Source: Entomomonas moraniae
GTDB lineage: Bacteria; Pseudomonadota; Gammaproteobacteria; Pseudomonadales; Pseudomonadaceae
Direction: 5' to 3'
NCBI RefSeq assembly: GCF_003991975.1
Contig: NZ_CP029822.1
Span: 372,001 to 436,000 of the forward strand
Length of the DNA stretch: 64,000 nucleotides
In this document: positions 25,997 through 35,187 of the stretch, one piece after another
How positions within the stretch are numbered: the first letter of the stretch is position 1
Layout of the letters: each line of letters begins with the position of its first letter
Position numbers and translations under genes: made by a program
The notes under the pieces: generated by a model
What the model was told of the DNA's origin: nothing
The model's input: only the letters and a program-made list of their open reading frames with translations
The model's database searches: none

Positions 25997-26482
25997 ATGA
26001 TGGACATCCCTGAAAGTATGCAGCAAGAGCTAGGCGCATGGAATGGTGGAGCAGGCATTGACTTAGAAAGTTGGATTGGCTGTATGGGGCGTTATGATTT
26101 AGCCGTGGGTTATTGCACATTATTTTGGCCAACGTTTCAATGGATTGATGGCTATATTGTGCGAGAAGGGCTAACAGCAGATTATCTCAATAGTTGGGCT
26201 GGGGAGGAAGGAGCTACGCGCTACTCTGTAGAGTGTCTTGTTAATCACCTTCACATCGCCGATATTCATTGTAATGAACAAGTAACGAGTGACAAAGTAG
26301 TTGCTTTAGGTAAAGTGCTTAAAGAAATTTATACTGCAAAGCTAAAATTACAGTTTCCAGAGCATCCGTGTGAAATTCAATTTCATATTCCTGAAAATAA
26401 AGAAGATATACTTGGTTATCAGTTATCTTTTTTTCAAATAGGGGGAGAAAATTTGCCAGCTCATCAAATATCTGCATCGTGA
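25997..26482 (+). CDS. Conserved hypothetical protein
   Basis: The 161-residue acidic protein has YDLAVGYCTLFWPTFQWIDGYIVREG, then NHLHIADIHCNEQ and LGKVLKEIYTAKLKLQFPEHPCEIQF, ending GYQLSFFQ. I recall this pattern from uncharacterised proteobacterial proteins, but no function is assigned. It has four cysteines and two close histidines. It follows the PI-PLC gene by 139 bases; an immunity role is possible but not supported by anything visible. Confidence 0.55.
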   Translation: MMDIPESMQQELGAWNGGAGIDLESWIGCMGRYDLAVGYCTLFWPTFQWIDGYIVREGLTADYLNSWAGEEGATRYSVECLVNHLHIADIHCNEQVTSDKVVALGKVLKEIYTAKLKLQFPEHPCEIQFHIPENKEDILGYQLSFFQIGGENLPAHQISAS

Positions 26483-26528
26483 TACAGATAAGCATAATTT
26501 ATTTAATTGAGTGTGCTGAATATAAAAA

Positions 26529-26557
26529 GGGCCTACTTTATTAAGTAAGCCTCTCTT
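26529..26557. terminator. Terminator between convergent genes
   Basis: A stem around GGGCCTACTT (26529-26538) and AAGTAAGCCT (26543-26552), with one C-A mismatch, has A run before and T run after it, so it can act both ways. Confidence 0.6.
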
Positions 26558-26582
26558 TTGATTAGACGATATAACTAAAATA

Positions 26583-26984
26583 TTACATTAAATTGTCGTT
26601 AGAACTTGCGAGTGGATCTTCGCCAAAACGATTACTGCCAGGAGTTCCATTTAGGCACATAAAAATGAGTAATACTAAACCGCCAATGTAAGGAACAAAG
26701 TTTATAAAAAACCAAGCCCCACTACGATCAGTGTCATGGAGTCTACGCACGGTAACAGCTATGCTTGGTAGAATTGTGCCAAGGCAATAAATAACCAAAA
26801 TAATACCAAAAATTGCTGACATAGTTGTAAACTGTTGAGTCTGACCATCAACAAAAGCAAACATTAAGATAAACAAAACAGTTAAAATAATAATATTGAA
26901 TAAGTTAAACATCCAATATTCCATACGCCTAGCGCGGCCTGAAAAGTCAGCGTATTTTTTAAAAACACCTAAATACCAATGCAT
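26583..26984 (-). CDS. DUF805 membrane protein
   Basis: The 133-residue protein starts MHWYLGVFKKYADFSGRARRMEYWMF, the DUF805 signature, and has four membrane helices with TVRRLHDTDRSGAW before the last pair. It resembles E. coli YhaH/YhaI. Function is unknown; members are often near cargo genes or secretion loci. It is a single gene with AAGGAG before the start. Confidence 0.9.
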   Translation of the reverse strand: MHWYLGVFKKYADFSGRARRMEYWMFNLFNIIILTVLFILMFAFVDGQTQQFTTMSAIFGIILVIYCLGTILPSIAVTVRRLHDTDRSGAWFFINFVPYIGGLVLLIFMCLNGTPGSNRFGEDPLASSNDNLM

Positions 26985-27325
26985 TTGAAAACTCCTTTAA
27001 TAATTAAAATGCGTTGAAGTTACTGAATTGTAATTTAAAGTTACAATTTAGTAAAGAGAGGGGTTTGATTTATATTAAATACCTAAGGACGGTTTGATAA
27101 GCTTTAAATAATTAATATGAAGTGAATACCTATTTGAGTTACTAACCTTTGTATTAAAATAGTCTCTCATACAACGTAATTGGATGATTGATCTCACAAA
27201 AATGGCATTAATACTTAAAGAGGATCATAAACACAATGATCTTAGACTAATCAATAATAGTTTTTGAATAGGGTTTGGCTTATAAATTGACTATAACGTT
27301 TTGTATTGAGTGGGGTATAAGGAAA
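26985..27325. other. Intergenic region, divergent promoters expected
   Basis: This 340-base AT-rich stretch separates the DUF805 gene from a plus-strand secreted-protein gene. No gene or clear repeat is seen; promoters for both must be here. Confidence 0.4.
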
Positions 27326-27889
27326 ATGAATAAGCAGTTACTTAAAAATATGGCATTATCCGTTTTAATAACCACCACATCTTACGCCTACAGTGCTGAT
27401 GATACGCCATGTATTAATATTATTGACCATTTTAATAAAGCTGCATTGGCGGCGTTATTCGCCAATAAACAAAATCTCCAAATAAATTTAACGAGCAGTT
27501 CTCCTGGCTATGGAAGTGTGGGGTGTTTTGTTAAAACTGATATTTCTTATATTGAAGGGGTTTTTAATCAAATTAACAAAGATATTGGTAGTATACTTGT
27601 CTATCAAATGCCAGATAGTCAGCAAATTTATCAAGAAGATAAGCAAGCGTATATGCCAGTTGGTGCAAGACTTAATTGGCAAGGTATCTTACCCAATGTT
27701 GTAGAAGGCTATTTGAGTAACGCAATGGATGGTTATAAAGCATTTAATGCCTACTTGACCAATGGTGTTTATGTGGTTTTTATTTATATAGACACTCCCA
27801 GTGATCCTTCTACAATTACTAAGCTTAATCAAGCGTTTGTTGATTATATTAATGTAATGGCTACACAAGTTATATCTGCACCAAAATAA
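27326..27889 (+). CDS. Secreted protein of unknown function
   Basis: The start at 27326 (AAGG four bases before) gives a 187-residue protein with a signal peptide (LLKNMALSVLITTTSYAYSADD). The mature protein has two cysteines and a mixed alpha/beta pattern with no recognised family. It is monocistronic and followed by a hairpin shared with the convergent GNAT gene. Probably periplasmic. Confidence 0.6.
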   Translation: MNKQLLKNMALSVLITTTSYAYSADDTPCINIIDHFNKAALAALFANKQNLQINLTSSSPGYGSVGCFVKTDISYIEGVFNQINKDIGSILVYQMPDSQQIYQEDKQAYMPVGARLNWQGILPNVVEGYLSNAMDGYKAFNAYLTNGVYVVFIYIDTPSDPSTITKLNQAFVDYINVMATQVISAPK

Positions 27890-27893
27890 CAAG

Positions 27894-27920
27894 TATTTAG
27901 AGGCCGTTGGCCTCTAAATA
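27894..27920. terminator. Bidirectional terminator hairpin
   Basis: Perfect 12-bp stem TATTTAGAGGCC (27894-27905) / GGCCTCTAAATA (27909-27920) fills the gap between two convergent genes. Confidence 0.75.
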
Positions 27921-28433
27921 TTATGGTATCAACTTAACTTTCCCTGCTTTGCCTTCTAATCCATTGGGTGAAAGGGCATGTGCCATCACATATTGATGCT
28001 CTATTGCTTCAACGTTATCAATACCAAACTCCAGGGCAGAGCGAAACCCGAAACGGTGATAATATTTGGGGTCTCCTACTACAAACACACTGGCATACCC
28101 CATGGCTTGAGCACGTTTAAAACTCTCTTCAATGAGCATGGCACCTATTTTTTTATTTCGATGCTCAAGTACAATGGCGATAGGCGCTAATAATAACGAC
28201 TCAAACGATTGAAAATCTCCTTGAATGAGCAATTTTGTTAACATCATATGGCCTATTAATTGCGCATCTTGTTCAACGACTAGCGCCAATTCAGGAATGT
28301 ATCGGTCGCTGTTACGCAATGTATTCACAAACTCTTGCTCATTTCCATCTTTTACAGGGGCAGTTGCAAAAGCAGTTTTTACCAAGTTATAAATTTGGTC
28401 GAATTCGCTTTCTCGTTCAGGTCGAATTAACAT
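27921..28433 (-). CDS. GNAT N-acetyltransferase (YhbS-like)
   Basis: From ATG 28433 the 170-residue protein begins MLIRPERESEFDQIYNLVKTAF, typical of YhbS-type GNATs. It then has LALVVEQDAQLIGHMMLTKL, LAPIAIVLEHRNKKIGAMLIEESFKRA (acetyl-CoA loop) and GDPKYYHRFGFRSA. The acceptor is unknown. It is 57 bases after the TIGR04076 gene on the same strand and probably shares its promoter. Confidence 0.85.
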   Translation of the reverse strand: MLIRPERESEFDQIYNLVKTAFATAPVKDGNEQEFVNTLRNSDRYIPELALVVEQDAQLIGHMMLTKLLIQGDFQSFESLLLAPIAIVLEHRNKKIGAMLIEESFKRAQAMGYASVFVVGDPKYYHRFGFRSALEFGIDNVEAIEHQYVMAHALSPNGLEGKAGKVKLIP

Positions 28434-28490
28434 AGTCTTTTTTCCAATAGTGGCGCAACACAAGCAAGAGTGCAATAAATAGCGTATTCT

Positions 28491-28823
28491 TTATGATTGC
28501 TGGGGGGGAGTAGAAACTTCTTCAGTGGCAGAGATTTTAAAAATAACAGGACGAATACCATCGTTACAGCTACAAATAGCAACACCGGGTTTATCAATCC
28601 AGTCGCCATAGTAAAAAATATCGCTACCGTGAGAGAGGGCGAAAACATACTGATACATAGCTTTCCACGCCTCATCACATAATCCATCAGGCTTAGCAAA
28701 GTCGCCCGAAAAGGTATCACCTACTTCGTGCATAGGGCATTTACCTAGGCCTTTGCAACCATATTCTTTAGCAAGCTCTTCATCGAAGGTGGTTTTAAGT
28801 ACTTCTATTTTACATTTTTTCAT
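28491..28823 (-). CDS. TIGR04076-family protein
   Basis: From ATG 28823 the 110-residue protein has KCKIEVLKTTF, then CPMHEVGDTF, DGLCDEAWKAMYQYVFALSHG and the late CNDGIRPVIFKI. That cysteine-spaced pattern fits the TIGR04076 family of small cysteine-containing proteins of unknown role. It is divergent from an HxlR regulator, which probably controls it, and is the first gene of a two-gene unit with the GNAT. Confidence 0.8.
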   Translation of the reverse strand: MKKCKIEVLKTTFDEELAKEYGCKGLGKCPMHEVGDTFSGDFAKPDGLCDEAWKAMYQYVFALSHGSDIFYYGDWIDKPGVAICSCNDGIRPVIFKISATEEVSTPPQQS

Positions 28824-28859
28824 CACATTAATCTCCCTAGTTGGCTAATATTTTTTATT

Positions 28860-28890
28860 GTATACTTCACTAATAAATAAACAAGTATGC
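28860..28890. promoter_or_regulatory. Probable HxlR operator
   Basis: GTATACTT (28860-28867) and AAGTATGC (28883-28890) form an inverted repeat with one mismatch in the 100-base divergent promoter of the TIGR04076 and HxlR genes. Confidence 0.5.
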
Positions 28891-28928
28891 ACTTTTTTAT
28901 CTCATACTAACTAAAAGGAAAGTATAAA

Positions 28929-29276
28929 ATGAGCATGAAAGAATTTAAAAATATCAAGTCATTACAAGATACTCCCTTTGGCTATACCCTGTCAGTAATT
29001 GGCGGGAAATGGAAAATGGTTATCATGTATTGGTTAGTAGAGGTGAAGGTAGCACGCTATAATGAGTTACAACGCATGATCGGATCAATCTCTTACAAAA
29101 CCTTGAGTGTACAGCTAAAAGAGCTTGAAACAGATGGCCTGATTACCCGTAAAGAATACCCACAAATTCCCCCGAAGGTAGAGTACTCGCTTTCTGATAA
29201 AGGTTGGTCACTGTATCCTCTGATGGAAGCTATGTGTGAGTGGGGTGAAAAAAATAGAGCGATACTTAGATCATGA
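28929..29276 (+). CDS. HxlR-family transcriptional regulator
   Basis: The 115-residue winged-helix protein shows the HxlR pattern: GYTLSVIGGKWKMVIMYWL, RYNELQRMIGSISYKTLSVQLKELETDGLI, IPPKVEYSLSDKG and MEAMCEWGEKN. One cysteine sits near the C-terminus, none near the N-terminus. It is divergent from the TIGR04076/GNAT unit and an inverted repeat lies between. It is a relative of the regulator at 4504-4863 but with a different likely operator. Confidence 0.9.
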   Translation: MSMKEFKNIKSLQDTPFGYTLSVIGGKWKMVIMYWLVEVKVARYNELQRMIGSISYKTLSVQLKELETDGLITRKEYPQIPPKVEYSLSDKGWSLYPLMEAMCEWGEKNRAILRS

Positions 29277-29408
29277 TAAACTCGCTATACACAAAATTAA
29301 AGTCAATAATAAAGAAGTCTATTTATTCAATAAAAAATCGAACATTTTGTAAAAAAATAGGTCAAAAAATAATCATTAGCCACTGTTATTTTTAATCGAC
29401 TTATCTAG

Positions 29409-30737
29409 ATGAAAACACGCCCACTTAAGCTTAACCGACTATTAAAAAAGAAAATTCCCTTCAATTGGTATTATCTGGTCTGGTGGCTAGGCGCTATCTT
29501 GATAGGGCTTGTTGCCTTTTTGTTGTCGAGAGGGGCCATCTTTTCATTTGAGCTTTTTTCATCCATTACACAACAATACCCTTGGTGGCCTTTTATTGGT
29601 ATTCCCATTGGTGGGATATTTTTAACATGGTTTATGAAAAAAGTGGGCGCAGGGACGGAGGGCAGTGGCATTCAACAAACCATCGCTGCTTTAAGAGTGA
29701 CACAACACCCCGAACAGGTGCATTGGTTTGTTAACTTAAAATTAGCCACTGCTAAATTTTTTGCTTTAATTATAGGTATTGGTTCTGGCTTTGTGATCGG
29801 TTTAGAAGGACCAACGGTACAAATTGGTGCTAGCATCATGTACTCTTTTCGGCGTTTTTTACCCTTTGATAATGCCATTCTTCGCCGCCAATTGATTATG
29901 ATGGGCGGTGCAGCGGGCATTGCTGCCGCATTCAATGCCCCCATGGCAGGTATTATGTTCGCTTTTGAAGAAATGTGGAAGAATGTTGAGTCTAAAACAG
30001 CCGCCCGCATTGTACTCGCTATTATCTTAGCAGGGTTAACTGCACATTTTTGCAATGGCAAAGAAACCTACTTTGGCAGTGTCAATGCTTTTATGGATAT
30101 TAGTCCCAAAGTACTGCCTATCTTGCTACTTGTGGTTATTTTTGGTGGGCTTGTGGGTGGTTTATTTTCATGGCTAGTTGTTAAAGCAAGTCTTTGGCTC
30201 CCTGCAAGTGTTGTTTGTTTTAAGAAAAATCATCCCTATTACTTTGTGACTGTCTGCGGTTTACTATTAGCAATGTGTGGACTATTCGCCCCTATTTTTG
30301 GTAGTGGTGCGGAGATGACCAATCAATTGCTTCACAACCAAGTAGTTCTCCCTTGGTATTACATGCCGTTTAAATTTATGGCTTTTTTACTGTCTTCTTT
30401 AGCGGGTGTTCCAGGGGGGATTTTCTCACCCTCCCTTTCATTGGGGGCGGCAGTAGGCAATTGTTTTACAGGGCTTGTTGATCCCCAATGGCAAAGTCTA
30501 CTTCTTGCATTGAGTATGATTGCTGTATTATCAGGTGTCACTCGTGCACCCCTCACAGCAACCTTTATCATTATTGAAATGACTAACGGTCATTCGATGA
30601 TTTTCTCAGCCTTAATTGCCGCTTATCTAGCCAGCAATACTGCCAGAGTATTTCATGTGAGCTTTTATCACGACCTTGCACATAGGGCCATCAAAAATAT
30701 GCCAAAAACTCTAGTGGCACAAGTGATTAAACATTAA
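29409..30737 (+). CDS. ClC-type chloride channel/transporter
   Basis: The 442-residue membrane protein has the ClC signatures: GAGTEGSGIQQTI in place of GSGIPE, GLEGPTVQIGAS (GxEGP with the gating glutamate), AAFNAPMAGIMFAFEE, and GGIFSPSLSLGAAVG (GxFxP chloride site). There is no C-terminal CBS domain. It moves Cl- and perhaps H+ or fluoride. The Pro-Glu to Gln-Gln change in the first motif is unusual. It converges with the amidotransferase gene, seven bases apart. Confidence 0.9.
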   Translation: MKTRPLKLNRLLKKKIPFNWYYLVWWLGAILIGLVAFLLSRGAIFSFELFSSITQQYPWWPFIGIPIGGIFLTWFMKKVGAGTEGSGIQQTIAALRVTQHPEQVHWFVNLKLATAKFFALIIGIGSGFVIGLEGPTVQIGASIMYSFRRFLPFDNAILRRQLIMMGGAAGIAAAFNAPMAGIMFAFEEMWKNVESKTAARIVLAIILAGLTAHFCNGKETYFGSVNAFMDISPKVLPILLLVVIFGGLVGGLFSWLVVKASLWLPASVVCFKKNHPYYFVTVCGLLLAMCGLFAPIFGSGAEMTNQLLHNQVVLPWYYMPFKFMAFLLSSLAGVPGGIFSPSLSLGAAVGNCFTGLVDPQWQSLLLALSMIAVLSGVTRAPLTATFIIIEMTNGHSMIFSALIAAYLASNTARVFHVSFYHDLAHRAIKNMPKTLVAQVIKH

Positions 30738-30744
30738 GCAGGTA

Positions 30745-31473
30745 CTATGTGCTTAACGTGGCGATATAGCGTTCACTGAGTTTATTAAGGAAGCTAAAAA
30801 GCTTCTGATTCATCTCATCATAGCTATGTGTGCGTAACTTCTCGGCGCTTTCGACAAACTTAAACTCAGCAGCGCGGCTGAGATCATTTTGTGAATGGGC
30901 AATAAGTTGCTCAACCACCTCATGAGTAAGCTCCATATGGCATTGGAAACCAAAGGCAAGAGGAGCATAAGCCACAATTTGACGAGGACACCCTTCACTG
31001 TATGCAATCACTTCTGCTTCTGGGGTTAGCCCCGGCATATCGTTATGCCAGTGACCGACAGACAGAGGAGATTCAAAATGTGAGAATAATGCATGAGCCT
31101 TGCCTGCCTCCGTGAGAGTAATAGGGAATTTACCGATTTCCTTTTCTGGGCTGTGCTCGAACGTCGCTCCTAGCGCCTCGCCTAAAAGTTGTGAGCCTAG
31201 ACAAATACCGATCACTACTTTGCCAGCATTCACTGCTGTAGCAATGATAGCTTGCTCTGCTTTGGTGTTAAAATGAGGGCATTCTGCTTGGCTGGTCGCG
31301 GGGCATTGGGGCCCACCCATCACGATTAAAAAGTCGAAGGGGGCAATTGATTGGGGTAGACTATCTCCTTGGTATAAGCGAGAGTAGGTGATGTGATGTC
31401 CCTCGTTTTTTGCCCATGTCTCATAAGCACCGGGCGCTTCAAAACTTTCATGGATGATAAAGTGTATGTGCAT
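30745..31473 (-). CDS. Class I glutamine amidotransferase-like protein
   Basis: The 242-residue protein has the triad-type amidotransferase fold: VMGGPQCPA, VIGICLGSQLLGEALGA with the nucleophile Cys, and FGFQCHMELTHEVVEQL with His and Glu. The second half contains HWHNDMPGL. It is a stand-alone GMP synthase-like member whose acceptor is unknown; some relatives remove gamma-glutamyl groups from metabolites. It is followed upstream by a damaged GNAT gene on the same strand. Confidence 0.87.
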   Translation of the reverse strand: MHIHFIIHESFEAPGAYETWAKNEGHHITYSRLYQGDSLPQSIAPFDFLIVMGGPQCPATSQAECPHFNTKAEQAIIATAVNAGKVVIGICLGSQLLGEALGATFEHSPEKEIGKFPITLTEAGKAHALFSHFESPLSVGHWHNDMPGLTPEAEVIAYSEGCPRQIVAYAPLAFGFQCHMELTHEVVEQLIAHSQNDLSRAAEFKFVESAEKLRTHSYDEMNQKLFSFLNKLSERYIATLST

Positions 31474-31515
31474 CTTAATACTCCTAAGTTCGTCAAGGTA
31501 GGGGATATGTTTATT

Positions 31516-31973
31516 TTACAGTGGCATTCTATACTCAATAACTCCTGGATTATCAGCTACCCAATCGTATAAGCGGTGAGCGGTAGTATTGGTTTGTTGA
31601 GTGTGCCAGTATAACTGGGCACTGTCATGTTTTTTAGCGTCTTGCGCTAAAAAATCGATTAATTGTTTGCCAATATGTTTTCCTCGTGCTTCTAGGGCAA
31701 CAAATAAATCCTCTAAATAGCAATAATCCGTCATCGCCCATGTTGATCGATGATACAAGAAATGCACAAACCCTAACATCTTATTACCTTCTCTCGCCAC
31801 GGCACAATAGATTTGCTCTTTAGTATCAAAAAAGCTTGCCCATGTGGTTTGGGTAATCGCATCAGATAAATCTACCTGATAAAAAGCTTGATAACTTTGC
31901 CAATGAGGTAGCCATTGTTGATACTCATCTTCTTTAATAAAATCTACTTGAACAGCTGATGTTTGTGGCTCAT
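31516..31973 (-). pseudogene. GNAT acetyltransferase with an N-terminal frameshift
   Basis: Reading from the stop at 31516 the frame is open for about 160 codons and codes for a full-length GNAT: a first half with FIKEDEYQQWLPHWQSYQAFY, then LEDLFVALEARGKHIGKQLIDFL (acetyl-CoA loop) and YWHTQQTNTTAHRLYDWV. No start codon lies in that frame upstream of the GTG at 31800. The only ATG with a good ribosome site (GGGAG, seven bases before 31973) is in another frame and stops after nine codons. A one-base loss near the start, or a sequencing error, explains this. A truncated 94-residue product from the GTG is less likely. Confidence 0.7.
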
Positions 31974-32086
31974 AAACAATCTCCCAATGAATAATTTAAA
32001 CTACTTGGCGTAAAGTTTAAGCTATTCTTATGGCCTTTATTAAGATACACTTTTTAACTATTGATAGGTACCACTTTGAGTATTGA

Positions 32087-33553
32087 ATGAAAAATAAACA
32101 ATCGACCTTTCCCACGATTATTATCAAATCAGGTGTTATTAAAGACCAGGTCTACTTCGCCATTAAAGATGCTATCTTAGAGGGGCGTTTAAAAGCAGGC
32201 GCGAGAATCCCTTCCAGTCGTGGGCTTGCAGAAATGTTATCTGTTTCAAGAAACTCTGTCTTAGCAGGGCTCGAGCGATTATTTGATGAGGGCTATCTTA
32301 TTTCAAAGGTTGGCTCGGGGACTTACGTTACAGCGCTTATTCCAGATGAGTTTGTGGTTGTTCCCAATGGGTCTAGCAAAGCTTGTAACGACAGGGTCTC
32401 TAGGCTAACTATTAGTCCAGCGATGGAAGCTGTTCATTCATTATGGCAAAAAACTCAGCCTCAACTGGGACGTCATAAGCTCTTTAATGTGGGAGTGGGG
32501 TGTGTTGATCTATTCCCCCATGAAATCTGGGGGCGCTTGTTGGGTAGAGCATGGCGACAAACTAGAAAATCTTTAGGTAGTGTCGGGGATCCTAAAGGAT
32601 ACCTCCCTTTACGCAAAAATATCAGTGATTATGTTCGCTCTGTACGAGGCATTAACTGTTCAGCAGAGCAGGTGATTATCGTCAATGGCACACAGCAGGC
32701 CATGAACCTTGTTGCTCAAGTGCTATTAACCAAAGGCGATAAAGTGTGGCTAGATAACCCCGGCTATGATGGTGCTTTGAGTGTATTTACCGTTGCAGGA
32801 GCAAATGTTCAAAGCATTCCTAATGATGAGGACGGCATGGATATTGAACAAGGCAAACAGATCTGCCCCGACCCCAAACTGATTTTTATTACCCCCTCAC
32901 ATCAATTTCCGATGGGAGGAATGTTAAGTCTGCCTCGTCGCCTGTCCTTACTAGATTGGGTGGCAGAAAAAGAAGTTTGGATTTTGGAGGATGACTATAA
33001 CAGTGAGTTTAGGTATACCACACATCCTATCCAAGCACTGCAGGGGCTGGATAAATATCAGCGGGTTATCTATGCAGGAACCTTTTCAAAAATGATGTTT
33101 CCCGAGTTTAGACTAGGATTTTTAATTGTTCCCCCCCAGTTAACCGAGTTTTTTACCGTGGCCAAATATTATGCGGATACATGTAGTGCTTTCTTAGACC
33201 AAGCCACCTTGGCATTATTTATTGCTGAAGGGCATTATGCCAGACATATACGGCGCGTTCGTGCAGCTTGCCTTCAGCGTCAAAAAGTACTGATTGCCGC
33301 CATACAACGTTATCTCCCCGATAAATTATCAATACATGCGGCTGACTCGGGTATTCATCTCCTTTGTTGGTTACGGGGTAGCCTAGCTGAGGCGGACGCT
33401 ATCACCAAATGCCGTGAGGCAGGGTTAGGCGTACAACCGTTATCACGCTATTGCCAACAACCGATCGATCGACAAGGGCTTTTATTAGGCTATGCTGCTC
33501 ATACAGAGCAACAAATAATTGAGGGAGTTAAGCAACTGGCCACTATTTTATAG
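32087..33553 (+). CDS. MocR/PdxR-type GntR regulator with aminotransferase domain
   Basis: The 488-residue protein has a GntR winged helix (LKAGARIPSSRGLAEMLSVS, RNSVLAGLERLFDEGYL) fused to a class I aminotransferase-like domain. Motifs include IVNGTQQAMNLVAQVLL, DNPGYDG, EDDYNSEFR and YAGTFSKMMFPEFRLG with the PLP lysine at about residue 335. Such regulators sense PLP or an amine and often act on a divergent gene. Here the divergent neighbour is the damaged GNAT gene, so that acetyltransferase may have been its target. Confidence 0.9.
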   Translation: MKNKQSTFPTIIIKSGVIKDQVYFAIKDAILEGRLKAGARIPSSRGLAEMLSVSRNSVLAGLERLFDEGYLISKVGSGTYVTALIPDEFVVVPNGSSKACNDRVSRLTISPAMEAVHSLWQKTQPQLGRHKLFNVGVGCVDLFPHEIWGRLLGRAWRQTRKSLGSVGDPKGYLPLRKNISDYVRSVRGINCSAEQVIIVNGTQQAMNLVAQVLLTKGDKVWLDNPGYDGALSVFTVAGANVQSIPNDEDGMDIEQGKQICPDPKLIFITPSHQFPMGGMLSLPRRLSLLDWVAEKEVWILEDDYNSEFRYTTHPIQALQGLDKYQRVIYAGTFSKMMFPEFRLGFLIVPPQLTEFFTVAKYYADTCSAFLDQATLALFIAEGHYARHIRRVRAACLQRQKVLIAAIQRYLPDKLSIHAADSGIHLLCWLRGSLAEADAITKCREAGLGVQPLSRYCQQPIDRQGLLLGYAAHTEQQIIEGVKQLATIL

Positions 33554-33567
33554 CGGCCATTACTAAA

Positions 33568-34152
33568 TCAAGTAGCAGGGCGGTCAAACCATTTATTAAC
33601 GGTAGGCGCTTGATAATGGCGCATTTTCACTAATAGCTTAAGGGGTTCAGCCTCATTAATTAATAGCTGGCGGTGTTCAGGCTTCATAAACTGTGCTGCG
33701 ATGACACTGTCTAAAAACTGAATAAGTGGGTCATAAAACCCTTTAATATTAAGCACGCCCGTGGGTTTATGATGAAAACCCAATTGTGACCATGTCAGCA
33801 TCTCAAACAACTCTTCAAACGTACCGATACCACCGGGTAAAGCAATAAAACCATCACTTAACTCTGCCATTTTAGCCTTTCGTGCATGCATTGACTCTAC
33901 CACCAATAACTGGCTTAACCCTTGATGTGTCATTGCTGATTTTTCAGCTAAACGCTCAGGGATAATTCCAATCACTTCACCACCGGCAGCCAGTGCTGCA
34001 TCCGCCACAATCCCCATCAGCCCTGCTGTGGTGCCTCCGTAAACGAGGGCAATGTTGGCTTTGGCCAGTGTTTGCCCCAAAAGCGTTGCTTGCTCAGCAT
34101 AAACAGGGTCATTCCCCTTATTTGATCCACAAAATATACAAATACGTTTCAT
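33568..34152 (-). CDS. LOG-family nucleoside 5'-monophosphate phosphoribohydrolase
   Basis: The 194-residue protein has the Rossmann start ICIFCGSNKGNDPVYAEQA, VYGGTTAGLMGIVAD, ESMHARKAKMAEL, and PGGIGTFEELFEMLTW, the PGGxGTxxE motif of LOG proteins. They release the base from nucleoside monophosphates, as in cytokinin activation. In bacteria the role is usually purine salvage. It ends convergently with the MocR gene. Confidence 0.93.
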   Translation of the reverse strand: MKRICIFCGSNKGNDPVYAEQATLLGQTLAKANIALVYGGTTAGLMGIVADAALAAGGEVIGIIPERLAEKSAMTHQGLSQLLVVESMHARKAKMAELSDGFIALPGGIGTFEELFEMLTWSQLGFHHKPTGVLNIKGFYDPLIQFLDSVIAAQFMKPEHRQLLINEAEPLKLLVKMRHYQAPTVNKWFDRPAT

Positions 34153-34242
34153 TATTTTTCTCTTTTGATAAGAGCTGCTTATACTTGAACTGTAAGATCT
34201 GGCGTAGTCTCTTTGTTGAGAGGTAGACTATCTATTTATCTT

Positions 34243-35187
34243 CTAGATCAATAGCTCATAAAAATCATGGGTAATTGCTCTGCCACCATACATTTCTTTT
34301 TGTGCAATTAATCCATTATTCAAAATGGTTCCATTATTTTCAGTTGATATACCAAAGCTAAAGTATTTTTTATTGACATAATGATGATTAATTAAGTAGT
34401 CCATGACTAGCTCGAGAGCCATTACATCTCTACCTTGTGGTGTGGTAGTAATGTATTGTGTATGTGCGACTAAGGGCGTTTCATAAATGATTGTACCTGC
34501 CATTAATTCATTATTGATAAAGCCGCCAAACATTTTTATGTTATCTGGAAAGCTTTCAGCAAGTCGTTTTATTTCATCGGCTGAGTGAGTCGCTTTGGTG
34601 TTGTATTTTTGTTCAAGAATTTGGTTTTCACACTCGATAAAAAGCTGAAAATTATTGAATTGCTTTACCTCAACATTGGCTTGTTTGGCTTTGCTTATGC
34701 CCCATCTCTTTCCTTTTGAAAACTTTATTTTTTCAGGCAAGTAGACCACTGTTGCTACATCTCGCCTAATAAGATTCGCCTCATTAATAAATAAAGCGTA
34801 GAGATCTTCGTCAGAAGGATAGGCGTGGTAGATGGAGGGTATACACTTGTAGATTAGCTTATGAATATTTTTTTCTTTGAAAAATGATTTCATAGATTCA
34901 AAGCAAGCTAACATCTTAGCAGTTGTCATTTTTTTATTGGTAAGGATGCCGCCAAAGCTAAGCCCAGCATGGCTTGATGCTTGGTTTTCATTGTAAGAGC
35001 AGGGCATGACAGCGATTAATGTTGTATCTTCATAAAACATTAAAGAGATATCGTTAAATCTATCTGCATGATAGTCCATATAGTCACGCTGAAGCATAAA
35101 CGTGGCATTTTTTGAGGATTGAACAAAGTTATCCCAATCACTTTTGTGAGGTGTTGAATATTGTTGTACGGTTATAGTCATGCTCAT
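34243..35187 (-). CDS. FemAB/GNAT-like acyltransferase of the glycan locus
   Basis: The 314-residue protein has a GNAT/FemAB-like outline: SLMFYEDTTLIAVMPCSY, SFGGILTNKKMTTAKMLAC, then a second half with MFGGFINNELMAGTIIYETP and ENNGTILNNGLIAQKEMYGGRAI near the end. Relatives occur in polysaccharide loci, where they probably acylate a sugar amine. Its start overlaps the stop of the next gene upstream (four bases), so it is the last of a three-gene unit. Confidence 0.65.
   Translation of the reverse strand: MSMTITVQQYSTPHKSDWDNFVQSSKNATFMLQRDYMDYHADRFNDISLMFYEDTTLIAVMPCSYNENQASSHAGLSFGGILTNKKMTTAKMLACFESMKSFFKEKNIHKLIYKCIPSIYHAYPSDEDLYALFINEANLIRRDVATVVYLPEKIKFSKGKRWGISKAKQANVEVKQFNNFQLFIECENQILEQKYNTKATHSADEIKRLAESFPDNIKMFGGFINNELMAGTIIYETPLVAHTQYITTTPQGRDVMALELVMDYLINHHYVNKKYFSFGISTENNGTILNNGLIAQKEMYGGRAITHDFYELLI

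Noticed and set aside
29672-30061. Minus-strand open frame within the ClC gene
   Set aside because: Shadow of the membrane-protein coding strand; no start support or family.
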